The notes below the pieces were generated by a model that did not search any database, had not been told where the DNA came from, and saw only the letters and a program-made list of their open reading frames with translations. From Legionella lansingensis (GTDB lineage Bacteria > Pseudomonadota > Gammaproteobacteria > Legionellales > Legionellaceae), in NCBI RefSeq assembly GCF_900187355.1, contig NZ_LT906451.1, positions 2,706,001 through 2,770,000 of the forward strand: 64,000 nucleotides of DNA, given 5' to 3'. Positions 11,750 to 22,513 of the stretch are shown here, in pieces. Numbering within the stretch: position 1 is the first letter of the stretch; each line of letters begins with the position of its first letter. Both the position numbers and the translations under genes were made by a program.

Positions 11750-12411
11750 CGTTGTTCCTGGTTTTCTTTTTCTGATTTCATCTTAATAAGTTCAATCCTG
11801 TCTTCTCGACGTGTCATGATCTGCTTCAATATATCTTGGCGCTTTGATCGAATTACTCCACGATGAGCAAGAGTAATCGCCGCAATGATTGCAACAAGAA
11901 GTAGTGCAGATGCGATTTCAAAGGCCAAAACGTAGTCAGTGTAAAGAACAAGGCCAATTTTCTCTGTATTGGAGACAGGATTTAGTGGGGCCACATAGTT
12001 ATCATCCTCCACATTTGGAGTTACCACAACCTGGGAAGAAGCCGTTTCCACCGCCTTGTTGAAAATATTATCAGGCATTGCTATAAGCAACAGACCTGTG
12101 AGTAGAGCAACTAGAATCAAACCAAATGGAAGATAGCGCACGAAATGAGCTCTCATTGACTCTACATCAATATTAAGCATCATGACCACAAATAGAAATA
12201 GTGTCATGACAGCACCCACATAAACCAATACCAGAATCAGTGCCAGGAATTCAGCTTCGGCAATTATCCATAACACCGCCATTGCAAAGAACGTTACCAC
12301 AAGAAACAACACACAACGGACAGGATTATTCTGCGTGATAACCATTAGAGCGGACAGCAAGGCTACTCCGGCAAATATATAGAAGACTATTTGTATAAAT
12401 AACTCATGCAT
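11746..12411 (-). CDS. nuoJ: NADH-quinone oxidoreductase subunit J
   Basis: Polytopic membrane subunit of complex I. The 221-residue protein carries the conserved third helix [20 protein letters not shown], whose pi-bulge is linked to coupling in known structures. The last about 35 residues are highly charged ([20 protein letters not shown], then [12 protein letters not shown]), a cytoplasmic tail longer than in E. coli NuoJ. It lies 11 bases after nuoI and overlaps nuoK by 4 bases. Confidence 0.95.
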   Translation of the reverse strand: MHELFIQIVFYIFAGVALLSALMVITQNNPVRCVLFLVVTFFAMAVLWIIAEAEFLALILVLVYVGAVMTLFLFVVMMLNIDVESMRAHFVRYLPFGLILVALLTGLLLIAMPDNIFNKAVETASSQVVVTPNVEDDNYVAPLNPVSNTEKIGLVLYTDYVLAFEIASALLLVAIIAAITLAHRGVIRSKRQDILKQIMTRREDRIELIKMKSEKENQEQR

Positions 12412-12422
12412 CTTTCACCCCA

Positions 12423-12923
12423 TTAGCGCCATTTCTTATCGGCTTCTCTGTCCGCGGCCAATCTTTTCTCCATCAAATCACCTACAGCAAGCAACTTCTC
12501 TTTCGTCATAATATTTTGCCCTCGCTCGCTGATATGATAATGATGGATCGGTGTCACAACAATCGAATCAACAGGGCAAGATTCCTCGCATAAACCACAG
12601 TTTATGCATTTAAACATGTCAATGTCATAGCGTGTAGTGCGACGCGAGCCATCTTTACGCGGCTCTGATTCAATAGTTATCGCCAGAGCTGGGCAGACAG
12701 CTTCACATAATTTGCAAGCAATGCAACGTTCTTCGCCATTTGGATAGCGTCTTAATGCCAACATGCCTCGAAATCGAGGGGATAAAGGAGTCTGCTCTTC
12801 AGGGAACTGCACAGTCACTTTTTTCTTGAAAAAGTACTTACCAGTCAATCTTAAACCGGTAAATAGCTCCCAAAGCAGAAAGCTGCGTATGTAATGTATG
12901 ATGTATCGATATGCTTTTTTCAT
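12423..12923 (-). CDS. nuoI: NADH-quinone oxidoreductase subunit I (two 4Fe-4S clusters)
   Basis: Peripheral-arm subunit that passes electrons from NuoG to NuoB. The 166-residue protein has two ferredoxin motifs, [12 protein letters not shown] and [12 protein letters not shown], binding clusters N6a and N6b. An N-terminal amphipathic region ([20 protein letters not shown]) contacts the membrane arm. It starts 22 bases after nuoH. All eight cysteine ligands are present. Confidence 0.97.
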   Translation of the reverse strand: MKKAYRYIIHYIRSFLLWELFTGLRLTGKYFFKKKVTVQFPEEQTPLSPRFRGMLALRRYPNGEERCIACKLCEAVCPALAITIESEPRKDGSRRTTRYDIDMFKCINCGLCEESCPVDSIVVTPIHHYHISERGQNIMTKEKLLAVGDLMEKRLAADREADKKWR

Positions 12924-12945
12924 TAGCTTTGCTCAATTTGACAGG

Positions 12946-13968
12946 TTAAAACCAAGGTCCTAGGTGTGCCACAACCATAAAGGCTGTAACAACTACCCAA
13001 ACGATGGTTACCGGGATCAATATTTTCCATCCTAAACGCATTAGTTGATCGTAGCGATAACGTGGGAAAGTTGCACGTATCCACAAATAAATAAAAAGAA
13101 ATAAGCTTATCTTCAGAAGTAACCAAACAAAGCCAGGAACAACAAAGAAAATATCATCAAGAACAGGAATACCCTCAAATGGTGATAGCCAACCACCTAG
13201 AAATAATAAGGTGATGACAGTAGAAATCAAAATCATACTGGCATATTCTGACAGGAAAAAGAGAGCGAAACCTATACCTGAATATTCCACATGAAAGCCC
13301 GCAACAATTTCTGATTCCCCCTCTGCCAAATCAAAGGGAGCACGATTGGTTTCGGCAATACCTGAAATCCAAAAGGCTACAAAAAGGGGCAGCAAAGGTA
13401 AAAACCACCAATGCCAGATACCACCACGTTGCGATAAAACAATTTCTGTCAAATTCATACTGCCTGCCGCAATGAGCACTCCAACCAGAGAAAAGCCCAT
13501 TGCAATTTCATAAGAAACCGTTTGTGCAGCACTTCGCAAAGCACCAAACATGGCATATTTGGAGTTTGATGCCCATCCTGCAATCAGTACACCGTAGACT
13601 CCCAACGAACTCATAGCAAATAAATATAAGACTCCAGCATTAATATTGGCGAGGACAACACCCTCTGAGAAAGGTATAACTGCCCAACCGGCTAAAGCGG
13701 GTACGAGTGCAAATAAAGGAGCGATCACAAACAAATATTTGTTTGATCTTGTGGGAACAATGATTTCTTTAGTAATCAACTTAAACAAATCGGCAAAAGG
13801 CTGGAACAATCCTCGCCAACCAACCCGGTTGGGGCCAATGCGCACTTGAATGTAACCAATGACTTTTCTTTCAGCATAGGTTAAATACGCAACCGCTAGC
13901 AGAAGCGGTATGACAATAACCAAAATTTTGATAATGACCCATAGCAAAATGCCGATATCTTGTAGCAT
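12946..13968 (-). CDS. nuoH: NADH-quinone oxidoreductase subunit H
   Basis: Membrane subunit at the junction of the two complex I arms, forming much of the quinone chamber. The 340-residue protein has the signatures [40 protein letters not shown] and [17 protein letters not shown], which include the acidic loop residues of the E-channel. Length and gene order (nuoG-nuoH-nuoI) are standard. Confidence 0.97.
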   Translation of the reverse strand: MLQDIGILLWVIIKILVIVIPLLLAVAYLTYAERKVIGYIQVRIGPNRVGWRGLFQPFADLFKLITKEIIVPTRSNKYLFVIAPLFALVPALAGWAVIPFSEGVVLANINAGVLYLFAMSSLGVYGVLIAGWASNSKYAMFGALRSAAQTVSYEIAMGFSLVGVLIAAGSMNLTEIVLSQRGGIWHWWFLPLLPLFVAFWISGIAETNRAPFDLAEGESEIVAGFHVEYSGIGFALFFLSEYASMILISTVITLLFLGGWLSPFEGIPVLDDIFFVVPGFVWLLLKISLFLFIYLWIRATFPRYRYDQLMRLGWKILIPVTIVWVVVTAFMVVAHLGPWF

Positions 13969-13977
13969 ATGTTTACC

Positions 13978-16326
13978 TTAGCGCTTTATTGTTATGGCAG
14001 CAAAAGAGTGCCCCAAGTCTATTGTCTCTGGCATTGCGTTTGCCACCCAGACAACATCGGGTGCTACACGCTCATCACGTTTTAGCGGCAATGTTATCTC
14101 AATATCACCCTGAGATACAGTAGCAACCTCATCTAATTTCAACTTCTCAGCTGTCACTGGATTAATCCTAACACATGCACTTTCTGCCGCAGCACAAGTC
14201 TGCAATGCAGCAGCATGCCGTACAATCATGTCAGAGCGATAAAGTGGCCACTCCCCCACACGCACGAGAGGCTGATTATTCAAAGGCAGAGACTCAGGAT
14301 AAGTCGGCTGGTATTGCATTTCAGACGTCTGATTTGCAAGGGATTTAATTTCGTTTAGCACGTCTTCTGAAGAAGTGTACTCAAAATGTTGGCAATGAAG
14401 CAGATTACCTAGGACTCTTAAAATCTTCCACGCAGGGCGAGATTCAGCATGAGGATTCTTTACACCTTTTACTGTTTGCCATACCTTATCCACATTAATA
14501 TATGTACCAGAGGTCTCAGCATAGGGGGCAATCGGTAGAATCACATCAGCATAATCTTGCATTGATTCATGGTGGAAAGCTGACAGCAATACCACGAACT
14601 CAGCCCCTAACATAGACTGGCGAGCATGGTAAGGATTGGCAAAATCGTAACCAGGCTCAACAGCGAGTAAAAAATATCCCTTCAACTTTGCATTTAAGGC
14701 GGCTTGCACATCCATACCTGGGGTATCGACTATTTTTCCACCCACTGTTCGATGAGGCAGCATGCCTGCTAACCATGCACCAGCACTGTTTGCACCTGTG
14801 GTTAATCTTAAGATTCGAACACCATGCTTCTCAATCAAATGCACCAAGGTGCGCAACAAAGAAGCATCAGGATGATTTTCACAAAGTGCACCAGTAATAA
14901 TCGTTGCATTTGGTTCACGTAAAGCTTTTGCGATTGCTATTGTTGTGTCATCTGGCTGCAAGCCCAACAATAATTTTTGTGCCTCTTCTGGTAAGTCAGT
15001 AACGTTATCGGTCATTGCCAATACTAATTTAGCCACTTGCATTGGTAATTCCTGTGGAGAAACAATCACTTTACCACTGAGTGCAAAATGATAGTCATAG
15101 TCGACAGGATTAATGGTGAAAATGCTAGCACCATTTCTATATGCCTTACGAACCCGCACTCCTGCTAAAGGTACCTCTCTATGAATATTGCAACCTAACA
15201 AAAGAACTGTATTCTGATTTTCTAAATCAGCGTAATTTATTGAGCTACAGGGTATAGTTGCCTGGTTTTCTTGATCACGAAAATCAATTTGCTGTATGCG
15301 ATGATCAAGATTGTTTACTCCTAACTCTCTCATCAACTTCTGTAATAAATACAATTCCTCTAGTGTTGATGATGCTGAGGCAAATGCAGCAAATTGCTCA
15401 GGGCCATGTTGTTTAATAACTCGACTTATACCCTCTGCTGTAAATTTAAGTGCTGTGGTCCAATCCACCGTTTCCCATTGACCATTACGTTTTATCATCG
15501 GTTGTCCAGCACGAGCCTCACTGTTCAAGCCTAAATAACTGAATCTATCTCGATCTGAGAGCCAGGTTTCATTAATCGCTTCGTTCTCTCTGGGAACAAC
15601 ACGCATTAATTCGTCGCGTCGTACATGTATATGAACATTCGAGCCTAAGCAGTCATGAGGTGCTACGCTATCATGCTGGATAAGTTCCCAGGCCCTGGCT
15701 TTAAATCGAAAGGGTTTTGAAGTTAAAGCACCTACAGGACACAAATCGATGACGTTTCCTGAAACTTCAGAAACAATACTGTGTTTTACATAGGTACCAA
15801 TTTGCATATCCTCGCCACGCCCAGTGGCTCCCAATTCACGCAAACCGGCTATTTCCTCACCAAAGCGAACGCATCGAGTACAATGAATGCACCGAGTCAT
15901 ATCCGTCTCAATGAGTGGTCCAAGATCATCATCTGCTACTGAGCGCTTACTTTCTTGATATTCAGATGAATCGTAGCCAAACCCCATTGAAATATCTTGC
16001 AATTCACATTCACCCCCTTGGTCGCATATGGGACAATCCAGAGGATGATTGATTAAAAGAAATTCCATGACCGCTTCTTGGGAATGAAGTGTTTCTTCAG
16101 ATCTTGTAAACACCTTCATACCATTCGTTATCGGCGTAGCACATGCGGGAACCGGTTTGCGACTATTCTCAACCTGAACCAAGCACATACGACAATTTGC
16201 GGCTACCGATAATTTTTTATGGTAGCAAAAGCGAGGAATATAAATCCCTGCTTCATCAGCAACCTCAATAATCATCTTGCCGTTTTCAACTTCAAATGTT
16301 TTACCGTCGATTTCAATGGTGGCCAT
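13978..16326 (-). CDS. nuoG: NADH-quinone oxidoreductase subunit G
   Basis: Large peripheral-arm subunit carrying several iron-sulfur clusters, related to molybdopterin oxidoreductases. In the 782 residues the 2Fe-2S ligands are Cys34, Cys45, Cys48 and Cys62; His94, Cys98, Cys101 and Cys107 ligate the next 4Fe-4S cluster; Cys146, Cys149, Cys152 and Cys196 ligate another. The remaining about 550 residues are the degenerate molybdopterin-type domain. No C-x2-C-x3-C motif for the extra N7 cluster is evident around residues 220-270. It is 16 bases downstream of nuoF. Confidence 0.96.
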   Translation of the reverse strand: MATIEIDGKTFEVENGKMIIEVADEAGIYIPRFCYHKKLSVAANCRMCLVQVENSRKPVPACATPITNGMKVFTRSEETLHSQEAVMEFLLINHPLDCPICDQGGECELQDISMGFGYDSSEYQESKRSVADDDLGPLIETDMTRCIHCTRCVRFGEEIAGLRELGATGRGEDMQIGTYVKHSIVSEVSGNVIDLCPVGALTSKPFRFKARAWELIQHDSVAPHDCLGSNVHIHVRRDELMRVVPRENEAINETWLSDRDRFSYLGLNSEARAGQPMIKRNGQWETVDWTTALKFTAEGISRVIKQHGPEQFAAFASASSTLEELYLLQKLMRELGVNNLDHRIQQIDFRDQENQATIPCSSINYADLENQNTVLLLGCNIHREVPLAGVRVRKAYRNGASIFTINPVDYDYHFALSGKVIVSPQELPMQVAKLVLAMTDNVTDLPEEAQKLLLGLQPDDTTIAIAKALREPNATIITGALCENHPDASLLRTLVHLIEKHGVRILRLTTGANSAGAWLAGMLPHRTVGGKIVDTPGMDVQAALNAKLKGYFLLAVEPGYDFANPYHARQSMLGAEFVVLLSAFHHESMQDYADVILPIAPYAETSGTYINVDKVWQTVKGVKNPHAESRPAWKILRVLGNLLHCQHFEYTSSEDVLNEIKSLANQTSEMQYQPTYPESLPLNNQPLVRVGEWPLYRSDMIVRHAAALQTCAAAESACVRINPVTAEKLKLDEVATVSQGDIEITLPLKRDERVAPDVVWVANAMPETIDLGHSFAAITIKR

Positions 16327-16341
16327 TGCTTACCTTCTCAA

Positions 16342-17619
16342 TTATGATGTAACGATCGAACGTTTATGCTTAATAAAATACTCAAATTCATGATAGAAAT
16401 GCTTTACGAAACTCTGCACAGGCCATGCAGCAGCTTCTCCTAAGGCACAGATTGTGCGACCTTCAATTTTATCTGCAACGTTTACCAGCTTTTCAATATC
16501 CCCGGGTTCTCCATGCCCATCTTTTATCCTATGAAGTAAACGAACCATCCACCCAGTACCTTCACGACAAGGGGTACATTGTCCGCAAGACTCATCCATA
16601 TAGAATTCTGCAATGCGATAGAGAGCATCAACCATACAAGTCGTCTCATCCATAATAATGACTGCCCCGGATCCTAAACCTGAACCAGCCTTTTGGATGC
16701 TGTCAAAATCCATGTCTAAGTTCATCATGACATCTCCTGGCAAGACTTTCATGGAAGTACCTCCAGGAATTACTGCTTTGATTTTTCGTCCCTCACGTAC
16801 ACCTCCTGCCAACTCTAAAAGCGTCTTAAATGGAGTACCTAAAGGGATTTCAAAATTACCCGGCTTGTTCACGTGACCACTCACGCTAAAACATTTAGCC
16901 CCACCATTGTTTGGTTTACCCAGTTTTAAAAACCATTCTCCTCCGTTTTCCATAATGACGGGAATAGAGGCAAATGTTTCTGTATTATTAATGGTTGTGG
17001 GCTTGCCATATAAGCCATAATTTGCAGGGAATGGAGGCTTAAACCGAGGTAATCCTTTCTTGCCCTCAAGCGAATTGAGCAATGACGTTTCCTCACCACA
17101 GATATAGGCTCCTGCCCCCAGGTGATTATATAAATCAAAATCAACACCGCTTCCTAAAATATTCTTCCCTAAAAAGCCTGCAGCATAAGCTTCTCGCAAT
17201 GCTGACTCCATACGCTCATAAGGTAACCAAAATTCACCACGAATATAGTTGTAGCCCACGGTAGCGCCCATCGTATAGCCAGCGATCGCCATTCCCTCAA
17301 TAAGCTGATGCGGATTGCGACTTAAAATTTCCCGATCTTTGCAAGTGCCCGGTTCACCTTCATCCGAGTTGCAAACAACATATTTTTGAACAGGAGCATT
17401 CCGATTCATAAAGCTCCATTTTAACCCTGTTGGGAAGCCTGCGCCGCCACGTCCACGAAGAGCTGAAGTCTTTACTTCTTCAATGATTTGCTGTGGCGGA
17501 GTTTGTTCTTTCAAAATTCTCTGCCAAGCGCTATAACCTCCAATGCTTTGATAGGCAGCTAACGTCCAGGGCTTATCCAAATGAAATGTTCGATAACAAA
17601 CTTGATTTAATTCAACCAT
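16342..17619 (-). CDS. nuoF: NADH-quinone oxidoreductase subunit F (FMN/NADH site)
   Basis: The NADH dehydrogenase flavoprotein: it oxidises NADH via FMN and hands electrons to cluster N3. Within 425 residues are the Gly-rich nucleotide/FMN motif [13 protein letters not shown] near residue 65, the segment [16 protein letters not shown], the [19 protein letters not shown] loop and the 4Fe-4S motif [12 protein letters not shown] with a further downstream Cys. It follows nuoE by about 20 bases. Fully typical. Confidence 0.97.
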   Translation of the reverse strand: MVELNQVCYRTFHLDKPWTLAAYQSIGGYSAWQRILKEQTPPQQIIEEVKTSALRGRGGAGFPTGLKWSFMNRNAPVQKYVVCNSDEGEPGTCKDREILSRNPHQLIEGMAIAGYTMGATVGYNYIRGEFWLPYERMESALREAYAAGFLGKNILGSGVDFDLYNHLGAGAYICGEETSLLNSLEGKKGLPRFKPPFPANYGLYGKPTTINNTETFASIPVIMENGGEWFLKLGKPNNGGAKCFSVSGHVNKPGNFEIPLGTPFKTLLELAGGVREGRKIKAVIPGGTSMKVLPGDVMMNLDMDFDSIQKAGSGLGSGAVIIMDETTCMVDALYRIAEFYMDESCGQCTPCREGTGWMVRLLHRIKDGHGEPGDIEKLVNVADKIEGRTICALGEAAAWPVQSFVKHFYHEFEYFIKHKRSIVTS

Positions 17620-17638
17620 GACAACCCACCTCTATCGT

Positions 17639-18142
17639 TCATTGGTATTGTTCCAACACTTGGTCAATTTTTTCAGGGGTCAAGTTTTCGTGATAATCTT
17701 TATCTACTTGCATCATGGGTGCATTGACACAGGCACCCAAACATTCCACTGATCTTAAAGTATACTTCCCATCAGACGTTGTTTCGCCAAGCTTAACATC
17801 CAATCTTTTCTGCAAATGATTGACTACTTCGGAGGAGCCGCGAAGTTTACATGAAATATTAGTACACACATTTATTAAATGCCGTCCAATTGGCTTGTGT
17901 TCATACATGTTATAAAAAGTGGATACTTCGTAAACAGCGATTGGCGGCATATCCAGATAATCGGCAACTGCATCCATTGTCTCAGGCGTCAAGTAGCCGT
18001 TCTCCTCCTGCACAACCATTAATGCCCTTAAGACCGCTGATTGTTTCTCATCCGGGGGATATTTTGCGATCCAATGATCGATTTCATCTATACCGGCCGG
18101 TGAGACGAATTGATGGAGCAATTTAGCTGAGTTCTCAGACAT
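17639..18142 (-). CDS. nuoE: NADH-quinone oxidoreductase subunit E (2Fe-2S)
   Basis: Peripheral subunit with cluster N1a, partner of NuoF. ATG 18142 gives MSENSAKLLHQFVSPAGIDE, 167 residues, matching the family. The frame can be extended upstream to 18271, but those codons lie mostly in the palindromic element at 18167-18310, so the longer form is rejected. The 2Fe-2S ligands are in CTNISC and in VECLGACVNAP. The Shine-Dalgarno is weak. The gap to nuoD is filled by the 144-bp element, the only large gap inside the nuo operon. Confidence 0.95.
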   Translation of the reverse strand: MSENSAKLLHQFVSPAGIDEIDHWIAKYPPDEKQSAVLRALMVVQEENGYLTPETMDAVADYLDMPPIAVYEVSTFYNMYEHKPIGRHLINVCTNISCKLRGSSEVVNHLQKRLDVKLGETTSDGKYTLRSVECLGACVNAPMMQVDKDYHENLTPEKIDQVLEQYQ

Positions 18143-18166
18143 TCTTTCTAACCTTTTACTTAATCT

Positions 18167-18310
18167 AGGGTCTGTTGACATTTCGCTAGCTTGAGGCAAA
18201 ATGGTTTGATTTTTGAGCATCGCAACGCAGCATACATAAGAGTATGTGAGTAGCGGAGCACAGAAAATCAAACCATTTTGGCCAAGATAGTAGAAATGTC
18301 AACAGACCCT
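18167..18310. repeat. 144-bp palindromic element, family B, between nuoD and nuoE
   Basis: The ends are perfect inverted repeats (AGGGTCTGTTGACATTTC at 18167-18184 and its complement at 18293-18310). The arms extend to about 48 bp each, broken only by a 13-base non-matching stretch. The central 48 bp (18215-18262) matches the centre of the element at 44623-44766 at 30 of 48 ungapped positions, although the arms of the two are unrelated. It begins one base after the nuoD stop and would form a very long hairpin inside the nuo mRNA. Confidence 0.85.
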
Positions 18311-18311
18311 C

Positions 18312-19565
18312 CTAGCGATCAATTTCACCAAAAACAATATCCTGGCTTGCCAGAATGGCCACACCATCGGCTAACATGTGTCCCCGAACCATTGCATCAT
18401 AAGCCGACAAATGAGCAAAACCTGGAGCACGAATTTTTATACGATAAGGCTTATTAGCACCATCAGAAACGAGATATATGCCAAATTCACCTTTAGGTGC
18501 TTCCACAGCGGAATACACTTCTCCTTGGGGCAGAGTAAAACCTTCAGTAAACAGTTTAAAATGGTGAATCAGTGACTCCATATCGTGTTTCATTTGTTCA
18601 CGAGTTGGAGGGGTGATCTTATGATCATCAGCTCTGACAGGACCAGGGTTTTGTCGCAGCCATTCTATGCATTGTCTGATGATGCGATTTGACTGGCGCA
18701 ATTCTGCAACGCGCACTAGGTAGCGATCATAACAATCCCCTGTCTTGCCGACAGGAATATCAAAATCCACTTTATCATAAACGGCATAGGGTTGCTTCTT
18801 ACGCAAATCCCAAGCAATACCAGAGCCTCTAAGCATGGGGCCACTAAAACCCCACTGAAGCGCTTCTTCCGGCGATACAACCCCAATATCAACCGTTCGC
18901 TGTTTCCAAATACGATTATCCGTTAATAAGGTTTCATATTCATCGACGCATTTAGGAAACCGTTCAGTAAATGCCCATAAGAAATCCAGTAAACCTCCCT
19001 GGCGATTAGCATTCATTTTTTCAATTTCGCGCTCGTTATGCCAGCGTGAAGGTTTATATTGTGGCATCTTTGTTGGCAAATCGCGAGCAACGCCTCCTGG
19101 ACGGTAATATTTGGCATGCATTCGTGCACCAGAGACAGCCTCATAGCAATCAAACAAATCCTCTCGTTCACGGAAACAATAAAGGAAAACCGTCATTGCT
19201 CCAATGTCTAAGGCCGTGGCGCCGAGCCAGAGCAAGTGATTTAATATACGAGTTACTTCATCAAACATTGTACGAATATATTGAGCACGAATGGGGATTT
19301 CTACACCCAGTAGTTTTTCTATAGCCATAACATAGGCATGCTCATTACACATCATGGAAACATAATCCAACCGATCCATATAGCCAATGCTTTGCAAATA
19401 TGGCTTGGTTTCGGCAAGTTTTTCTGTAGCTCGATGCAATAAACCGATATGAGGATCGGCACGGACGATTGTTTCGCCTTCCAATTCCATTACAAGACGC
19501 AATACGCCATGAGCGGCTGGATGTTGTGGGCCAAAATTGAGGGTATAATGTTTTAATTCGATCAT
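18312..19565 (-). CDS. nuoD: NADH-quinone oxidoreductase subunit D
   Basis: 49-kDa subunit lining the quinone-binding cavity together with NuoB, descended from the large subunit of NiFe hydrogenases. The 417-residue protein has [21 protein letters not shown] (the quinone-site His and neighbours), [30 protein letters not shown] and the C-terminal DIVFGEIDR. It overlaps nuoC by 4 bases. nuoC and nuoD are separate genes here, not fused as in E. coli. Confidence 0.97.
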   Translation of the reverse strand: MIELKHYTLNFGPQHPAAHGVLRLVMELEGETIVRADPHIGLLHRATEKLAETKPYLQSIGYMDRLDYVSMMCNEHAYVMAIEKLLGVEIPIRAQYIRTMFDEVTRILNHLLWLGATALDIGAMTVFLYCFREREDLFDCYEAVSGARMHAKYYRPGGVARDLPTKMPQYKPSRWHNEREIEKMNANRQGGLLDFLWAFTERFPKCVDEYETLLTDNRIWKQRTVDIGVVSPEEALQWGFSGPMLRGSGIAWDLRKKQPYAVYDKVDFDIPVGKTGDCYDRYLVRVAELRQSNRIIRQCIEWLRQNPGPVRADDHKITPPTREQMKHDMESLIHHFKLFTEGFTLPQGEVYSAVEAPKGEFGIYLVSDGANKPYRIKIRAPGFAHLSAYDAMVRGHMLADGVAILASQDIVFGEIDR

Positions 19566-20248
19566 TGCTCGCCCCCTGGCTTTTTAGAGTCTAGATAGCG
19601 ATTATCATTGCGTATTACTTTGGGTACGAGAACTCTAGGTTCAATATCCACAGGTTCATAAATCACTTTTTGCAAACGCGCGTCATAACGCATTTCCACA
19701 TACCCGCTAAGAGGAAAGTCTTTGCGAAACGGATGCCCTATAAATCCATAATCGGTTAAAATCCGACGTAAGTCTGGGTGGCCGTCAAATAAAATGCCGA
19801 ACAAATCATAAGCTTCTCGCTCAAACCAGTTAGCGGATTTCCACAGCTCTTGTACTGAAGGAACCACTAGATGGGATTCATCCACAAACACCTTAACACG
19901 TACACGGTGATTGTGTTTGGTAGATAGTAAATGATAAACCACACAAAATCTTGGTTTAGAAAGCGCATAAGCCCTAGCTTCTTGGCGCTCAACCCCTCGT
20001 GAAAAACCATGCTCAGTAGCGGCTTCGGTTTCCCAATCATATTCGCCATAAAGCAGATAATCGACAGCACAAAGATCCATGAGCTGGTCAAAAGCAAATG
20101 CTTCATGATCGCGAAGTTGCAACAGGGCCGCTTTTACATAACCAACTTCTGCTTCCAGAGTAATTTCATCATAGGCTAAATGAACTGAAGCAATTAGCCC
20201 ATCAAGTTCCGTCGTTAACTTTTCAACCAAATTTGTTAGTTTTGTCAT
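19562..20248 (-). CDS. nuoC: NADH-quinone oxidoreductase subunit C
   Basis: 30-kDa peripheral subunit of complex I with a structural role next to NuoD. The 228-residue protein carries the signature [32 protein letters not shown] and the following [19 protein letters not shown]. It stands alone (no NuoD fusion), lies 21 bases after nuoB and overlaps nuoD by 4 bases. Confidence 0.97.
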   Translation of the reverse strand: MTKLTNLVEKLTTELDGLIASVHLAYDEITLEAEVGYVKAALLQLRDHEAFAFDQLMDLCAVDYLLYGEYDWETEAATEHGFSRGVERQEARAYALSKPRFCVVYHLLSTKHNHRVRVKVFVDESHLVVPSVQELWKSANWFEREAYDLFGILFDGHPDLRRILTDYGFIGHPFRKDFPLSGYVEMRYDARLQKVIYEPVDIEPRVLVPKVIRNDNRYLDSKKPGGEQ

Positions 20249-20268
20249 CTATGGCACCTGCTTAAGCT

Positions 20269-20742
20269 CTAAGCTTCGATTATCTGCTTACGTCTAATTT
20301 TATTTTGCAATTGAATGATCCCATAAAGAAGGGCTTCTGCCGTAGGAGGACACCCCGGCACATAGATATCAACTGGCACAATACGATCACAGCCACGCAC
20401 TACTGAATAAGAATAATGGTAATAACCTCCGCCATTGGCACAAGAGCCCATGGAAATCACCCATCTTGGTTCAGGCATCTGGTCATAGACTCGACGCAGA
20501 GGAGGAGCCATTTTATTGCATAAGGTACCAGCAACAATCATAACATCGGATTGGCGTGGGCTAGGTCTAAAAATAACGCCAAATCGATCTAAATCGTAGC
20601 GAGCAGCCCCTACATGCATCATTTCTACAGCACAACATGCCAAACCGAAAGTCATGGGCCACATTGAGCCACTTCGTGCCCAACCGATAAGTTTCTCTAC
20701 TGAGGTTGTAACAAAGCCAGTTTTCTGCAATTCAGTAGCCAT
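20269..20742 (-). CDS. nuoB: NADH-quinone oxidoreductase subunit B (cluster N2)
   Basis: Carries the terminal 4Fe-4S cluster N2 that reduces quinone. The 157-residue protein has the tandem cysteines in [11 protein letters not shown], then AGTLCNKM, the segment [20 protein letters not shown] and the last ligand in [14 protein letters not shown]. It sits between nuoA (57 bases upstream) and nuoC. All four cluster cysteines are present. Confidence 0.97.
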   Translation of the reverse strand: MATELQKTGFVTTSVEKLIGWARSGSMWPMTFGLACCAVEMMHVGAARYDLDRFGVIFRPSPRQSDVMIVAGTLCNKMAPPLRRVYDQMPEPRWVISMGSCANGGGYYHYSYSVVRGCDRIVPVDIYVPGCPPTAEALLYGIIQLQNKIRRKQIIEA

Positions 20743-20799
20743 AGCAAGCCTCTATAATACTTGGGTATAACACAATATTGGGGCATCCATTATGGTCCT

Positions 20800-21156
20800 T
20801 CACTCCCATTCAAGAGCACCCCGTTTCCATTCATAAATAAAACCAATCACCAATAAGGTCAGGAAGATCATCATTGCAGTCAATCCGAACCAACCAATCT
20901 TACGAAGAGCTAAAGCCCAAGGAACGAAAAAAGCCGTTTCTAAATCAAAAATAATAAAAAGTATAGCAACTAAATAGAATCTAACATCAAAAGGAATATG
21001 TGCGCTTTCAAAGACGTCGAAACCACACTCATAGGGTGCATTTTTAGCTGAGTCGGGGTTGTGCTTGCCAAGCAGTGAGCCAGCGCCCAACATCACTAGG
21101 CCGATTACCAACCCAATTACAATAAAAACAAGTACAGGTAAGTATTGTGATAGCAT
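20800..21156 (-). CDS. nuoA: NADH-quinone oxidoreductase subunit A
   Basis: Small membrane subunit with three helices that helps seal the quinone chamber. The 118-residue protein has the conserved loop [35 protein letters not shown]. It is the first nuo gene and starts only 20 bases after the tRNA-Leu 3' end, leaving no room for a promoter of its own. Processing of the tRNA from a tpiA-secG-tRNA-nuo transcript would create the nuo mRNA 5' end. Confidence 0.96.
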   Translation of the reverse strand: MLSQYLPVLVFIVIGLVIGLVMLGAGSLLGKHNPDSAKNAPYECGFDVFESAHIPFDVRFYLVAILFIIFDLETAFFVPWALALRKIGWFGLTAMMIFLTLLVIGFIYEWKRGALEWE

Positions 21157-21176
21157 AATTCCATCGCTCGGATTAA

Positions 21177-21261
21177 TGGTGCCGAAGGCCGGACTCGAAC
21201 CGGCACAGCTTGCGCCACCGCCCCCTCAAGACGGCGTGTCTACCAATTCCACCACTTCGGC
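21177..21261 (-). tRNA. tRNA-Leu (GAG)
   Basis: 85-base class II tRNA with encoded CCA at 21177-21179. The acceptor stem GCCGAAG pairs with CTTCGGC, the anticodon loop is CTTGAGG (anticodon GAG, codons CUU/CUC), and a long variable arm (GGTGGCGCAAGCTGTGCC region) is typical of tRNA-Leu. It lies 7 bases after secG and 20 before nuoA, echoing the secG-leuU arrangement of E. coli. Confidence 0.95.
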
Positions 21262-21268
21262 ATGTTAG

Positions 21269-21598
21269 TTATTGTTTTCCGCTCTTACTGCTATCAACCG
21301 GCACAGGAATTTTATTTTCCGGTATAATAGTTTGTTGAGGTATGGCTTGCTGTGTCGCTTTCTGGTATTGAGAGGATACCAAATATGACAAAGACAAGCT
21401 CGTGACAAAAAAAGTCAAAGCCAAACCGCCGGTCAATTTGAACAGAAAGCTTCCTGTCCCTTGACTACCGAAGACCGTACTCGATGCTCCAGAACCAAAG
21501 GCGGCGCCTATATCGGCACCCTTACCATGCTGAATTAGCACTAAGCCGATTAACACTATGGCAATCAGCACGTGAATCATTAGAATCAATTGATACAT
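21269..21598 (-). CDS. secG: Preprotein translocase subunit SecG
   Basis: Auxiliary SecYEG channel subunit in the inner membrane. The 109-residue protein has two hydrophobic helices (about residues 4-20 and 53-72) and the family loop [37 protein letters not shown], with a polar C-terminal tail. It overlaps the 3' end of tpiA by 13 bases and is followed directly by tRNA-Leu. The order tpiA-secG-tRNA-Leu-nuoA suggests one long transcript. Confidence 0.95.
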   Translation of the reverse strand: MYQLILMIHVLIAIVLIGLVLIQHGKGADIGAAFGSGASSTVFGSQGTGSFLFKLTGGLALTFFVTSLSLSYLVSSQYQKATQQAIPQQTIIPENKIPVPVDSSKSGKQ

Positions 21599-22332
21599 TT
21601 CACAATATCCACAAATTGTCGCGCATTAAGAGATGCACCACCGACCAAACCACCATCAACATCTGACATGGCGAATAATGAGCTGGCATTTTTCTCATTT
21701 ACACTGCCACCATACAGTATGGACAGCTGATTGGCATCATCCAAGTCAAATTCAGCTACCAGGGCTCTTATTGAAGAATGTACTTCCTGCACTTGCTCTG
21801 GCAAGGCAGTTTGCCCTGTTCCTATCGCCCATACCGGCTCATAAGCCACAATACAATTTTTAAAGCAATGCTCCTTATGACCAGTCACTGCAAGCAATTG
21901 TTTAGTTAACACTTGCTCAGTCAATCCTTGCTTTCGTTCTTCCAGCGTTTCACCAACACAAAGAATCGGTATCATACCATGTTCTTTTACATGGTGGAAT
22001 TTTTCAGCAATAAATTTTTCATCCTCTTTAAACAAGTGCCGACGCTCAGAATGTCCAACTAACACATACTGGCAATTGTAATCTTTGAGCATCGGCCCCG
22101 AGAGTTCTCCAGTGTAGGCGCCGGTATCCTTTGGATATACATTTTGTGCTCCCCACTTGATTTTGCTCCCAGCAAGTTGCTGCTCAGCCAAGGGCAAATA
22201 GATAGCAGGAGGAAAGATGATGCAATCAGCCACAGGCTCATTCATCAATTCTAGTAATTGTTGCAGCAAGATTTTAACTTGGCCAATCCTGCCATTCATC
22301 TTCCAATTACCAGCAACTATTTTTTTCCTCAT
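21586..22332 (-). CDS. tpiA: Triosephosphate isomerase
   Basis: Interconverts dihydroxyacetone phosphate and glyceraldehyde 3-phosphate in glycolysis and gluconeogenesis. The 248-residue TIM barrel has Asn9 and Lys11 in GNWKMN, catalytic His94 in VGHSERR, catalytic Glu165 in [11 protein letters not shown] and the phosphate-binding LYGGSV and GGLVGGASL motifs. First gene of the run leading into secG and nuo; divergent from the coiled-coil gene at 22514 across a 181-base promoter region. Confidence 0.97.
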   Translation of the reverse strand: MRKKIVAGNWKMNGRIGQVKILLQQLLELMNEPVADCIIFPPAIYLPLAEQQLAGSKIKWGAQNVYPKDTGAYTGELSGPMLKDYNCQYVLVGHSERRHLFKEDEKFIAEKFHHVKEHGMIPILCVGETLEERKQGLTEQVLTKQLLAVTGHKEHCFKNCIVAYEPVWAIGTGQTALPEQVQEVHSSIRALVAEFDLDDANQLSILYGGSVNEKNASSLFAMSDVDGGLVGGASLNARQFVDIVKCIN

Positions 22333-22513
22333 TTACCCTCCACCCAATTACGGTGCGAGACTATACCGTAAAGTTTCATGAAATCCTATAGGTGCTTCCT
22401 TATTTTCGTAATTCTCTGTCCTCATTCAGAATGATAAATTTTAGATCTAATTGACTCTTGTCAATCTAATTAGTTCAGTTAGAATCAATAGACAAGCGCA
22501 AGGAGGTGCTGCG

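Noticed and set aside
18143-18271. Longer nuoE reading frame
   Set aside because: The extra 43 codons come mostly from the palindromic element and are absent from the NuoE family pattern; ATG 18142 is preferred.
22451-22513. Upstream start for the coiled-coil gene
   Set aside because: The downstream ATG 22514 has an AAGGAGGT site six bases away; the upstream one lacks it and would cover the promoter region.
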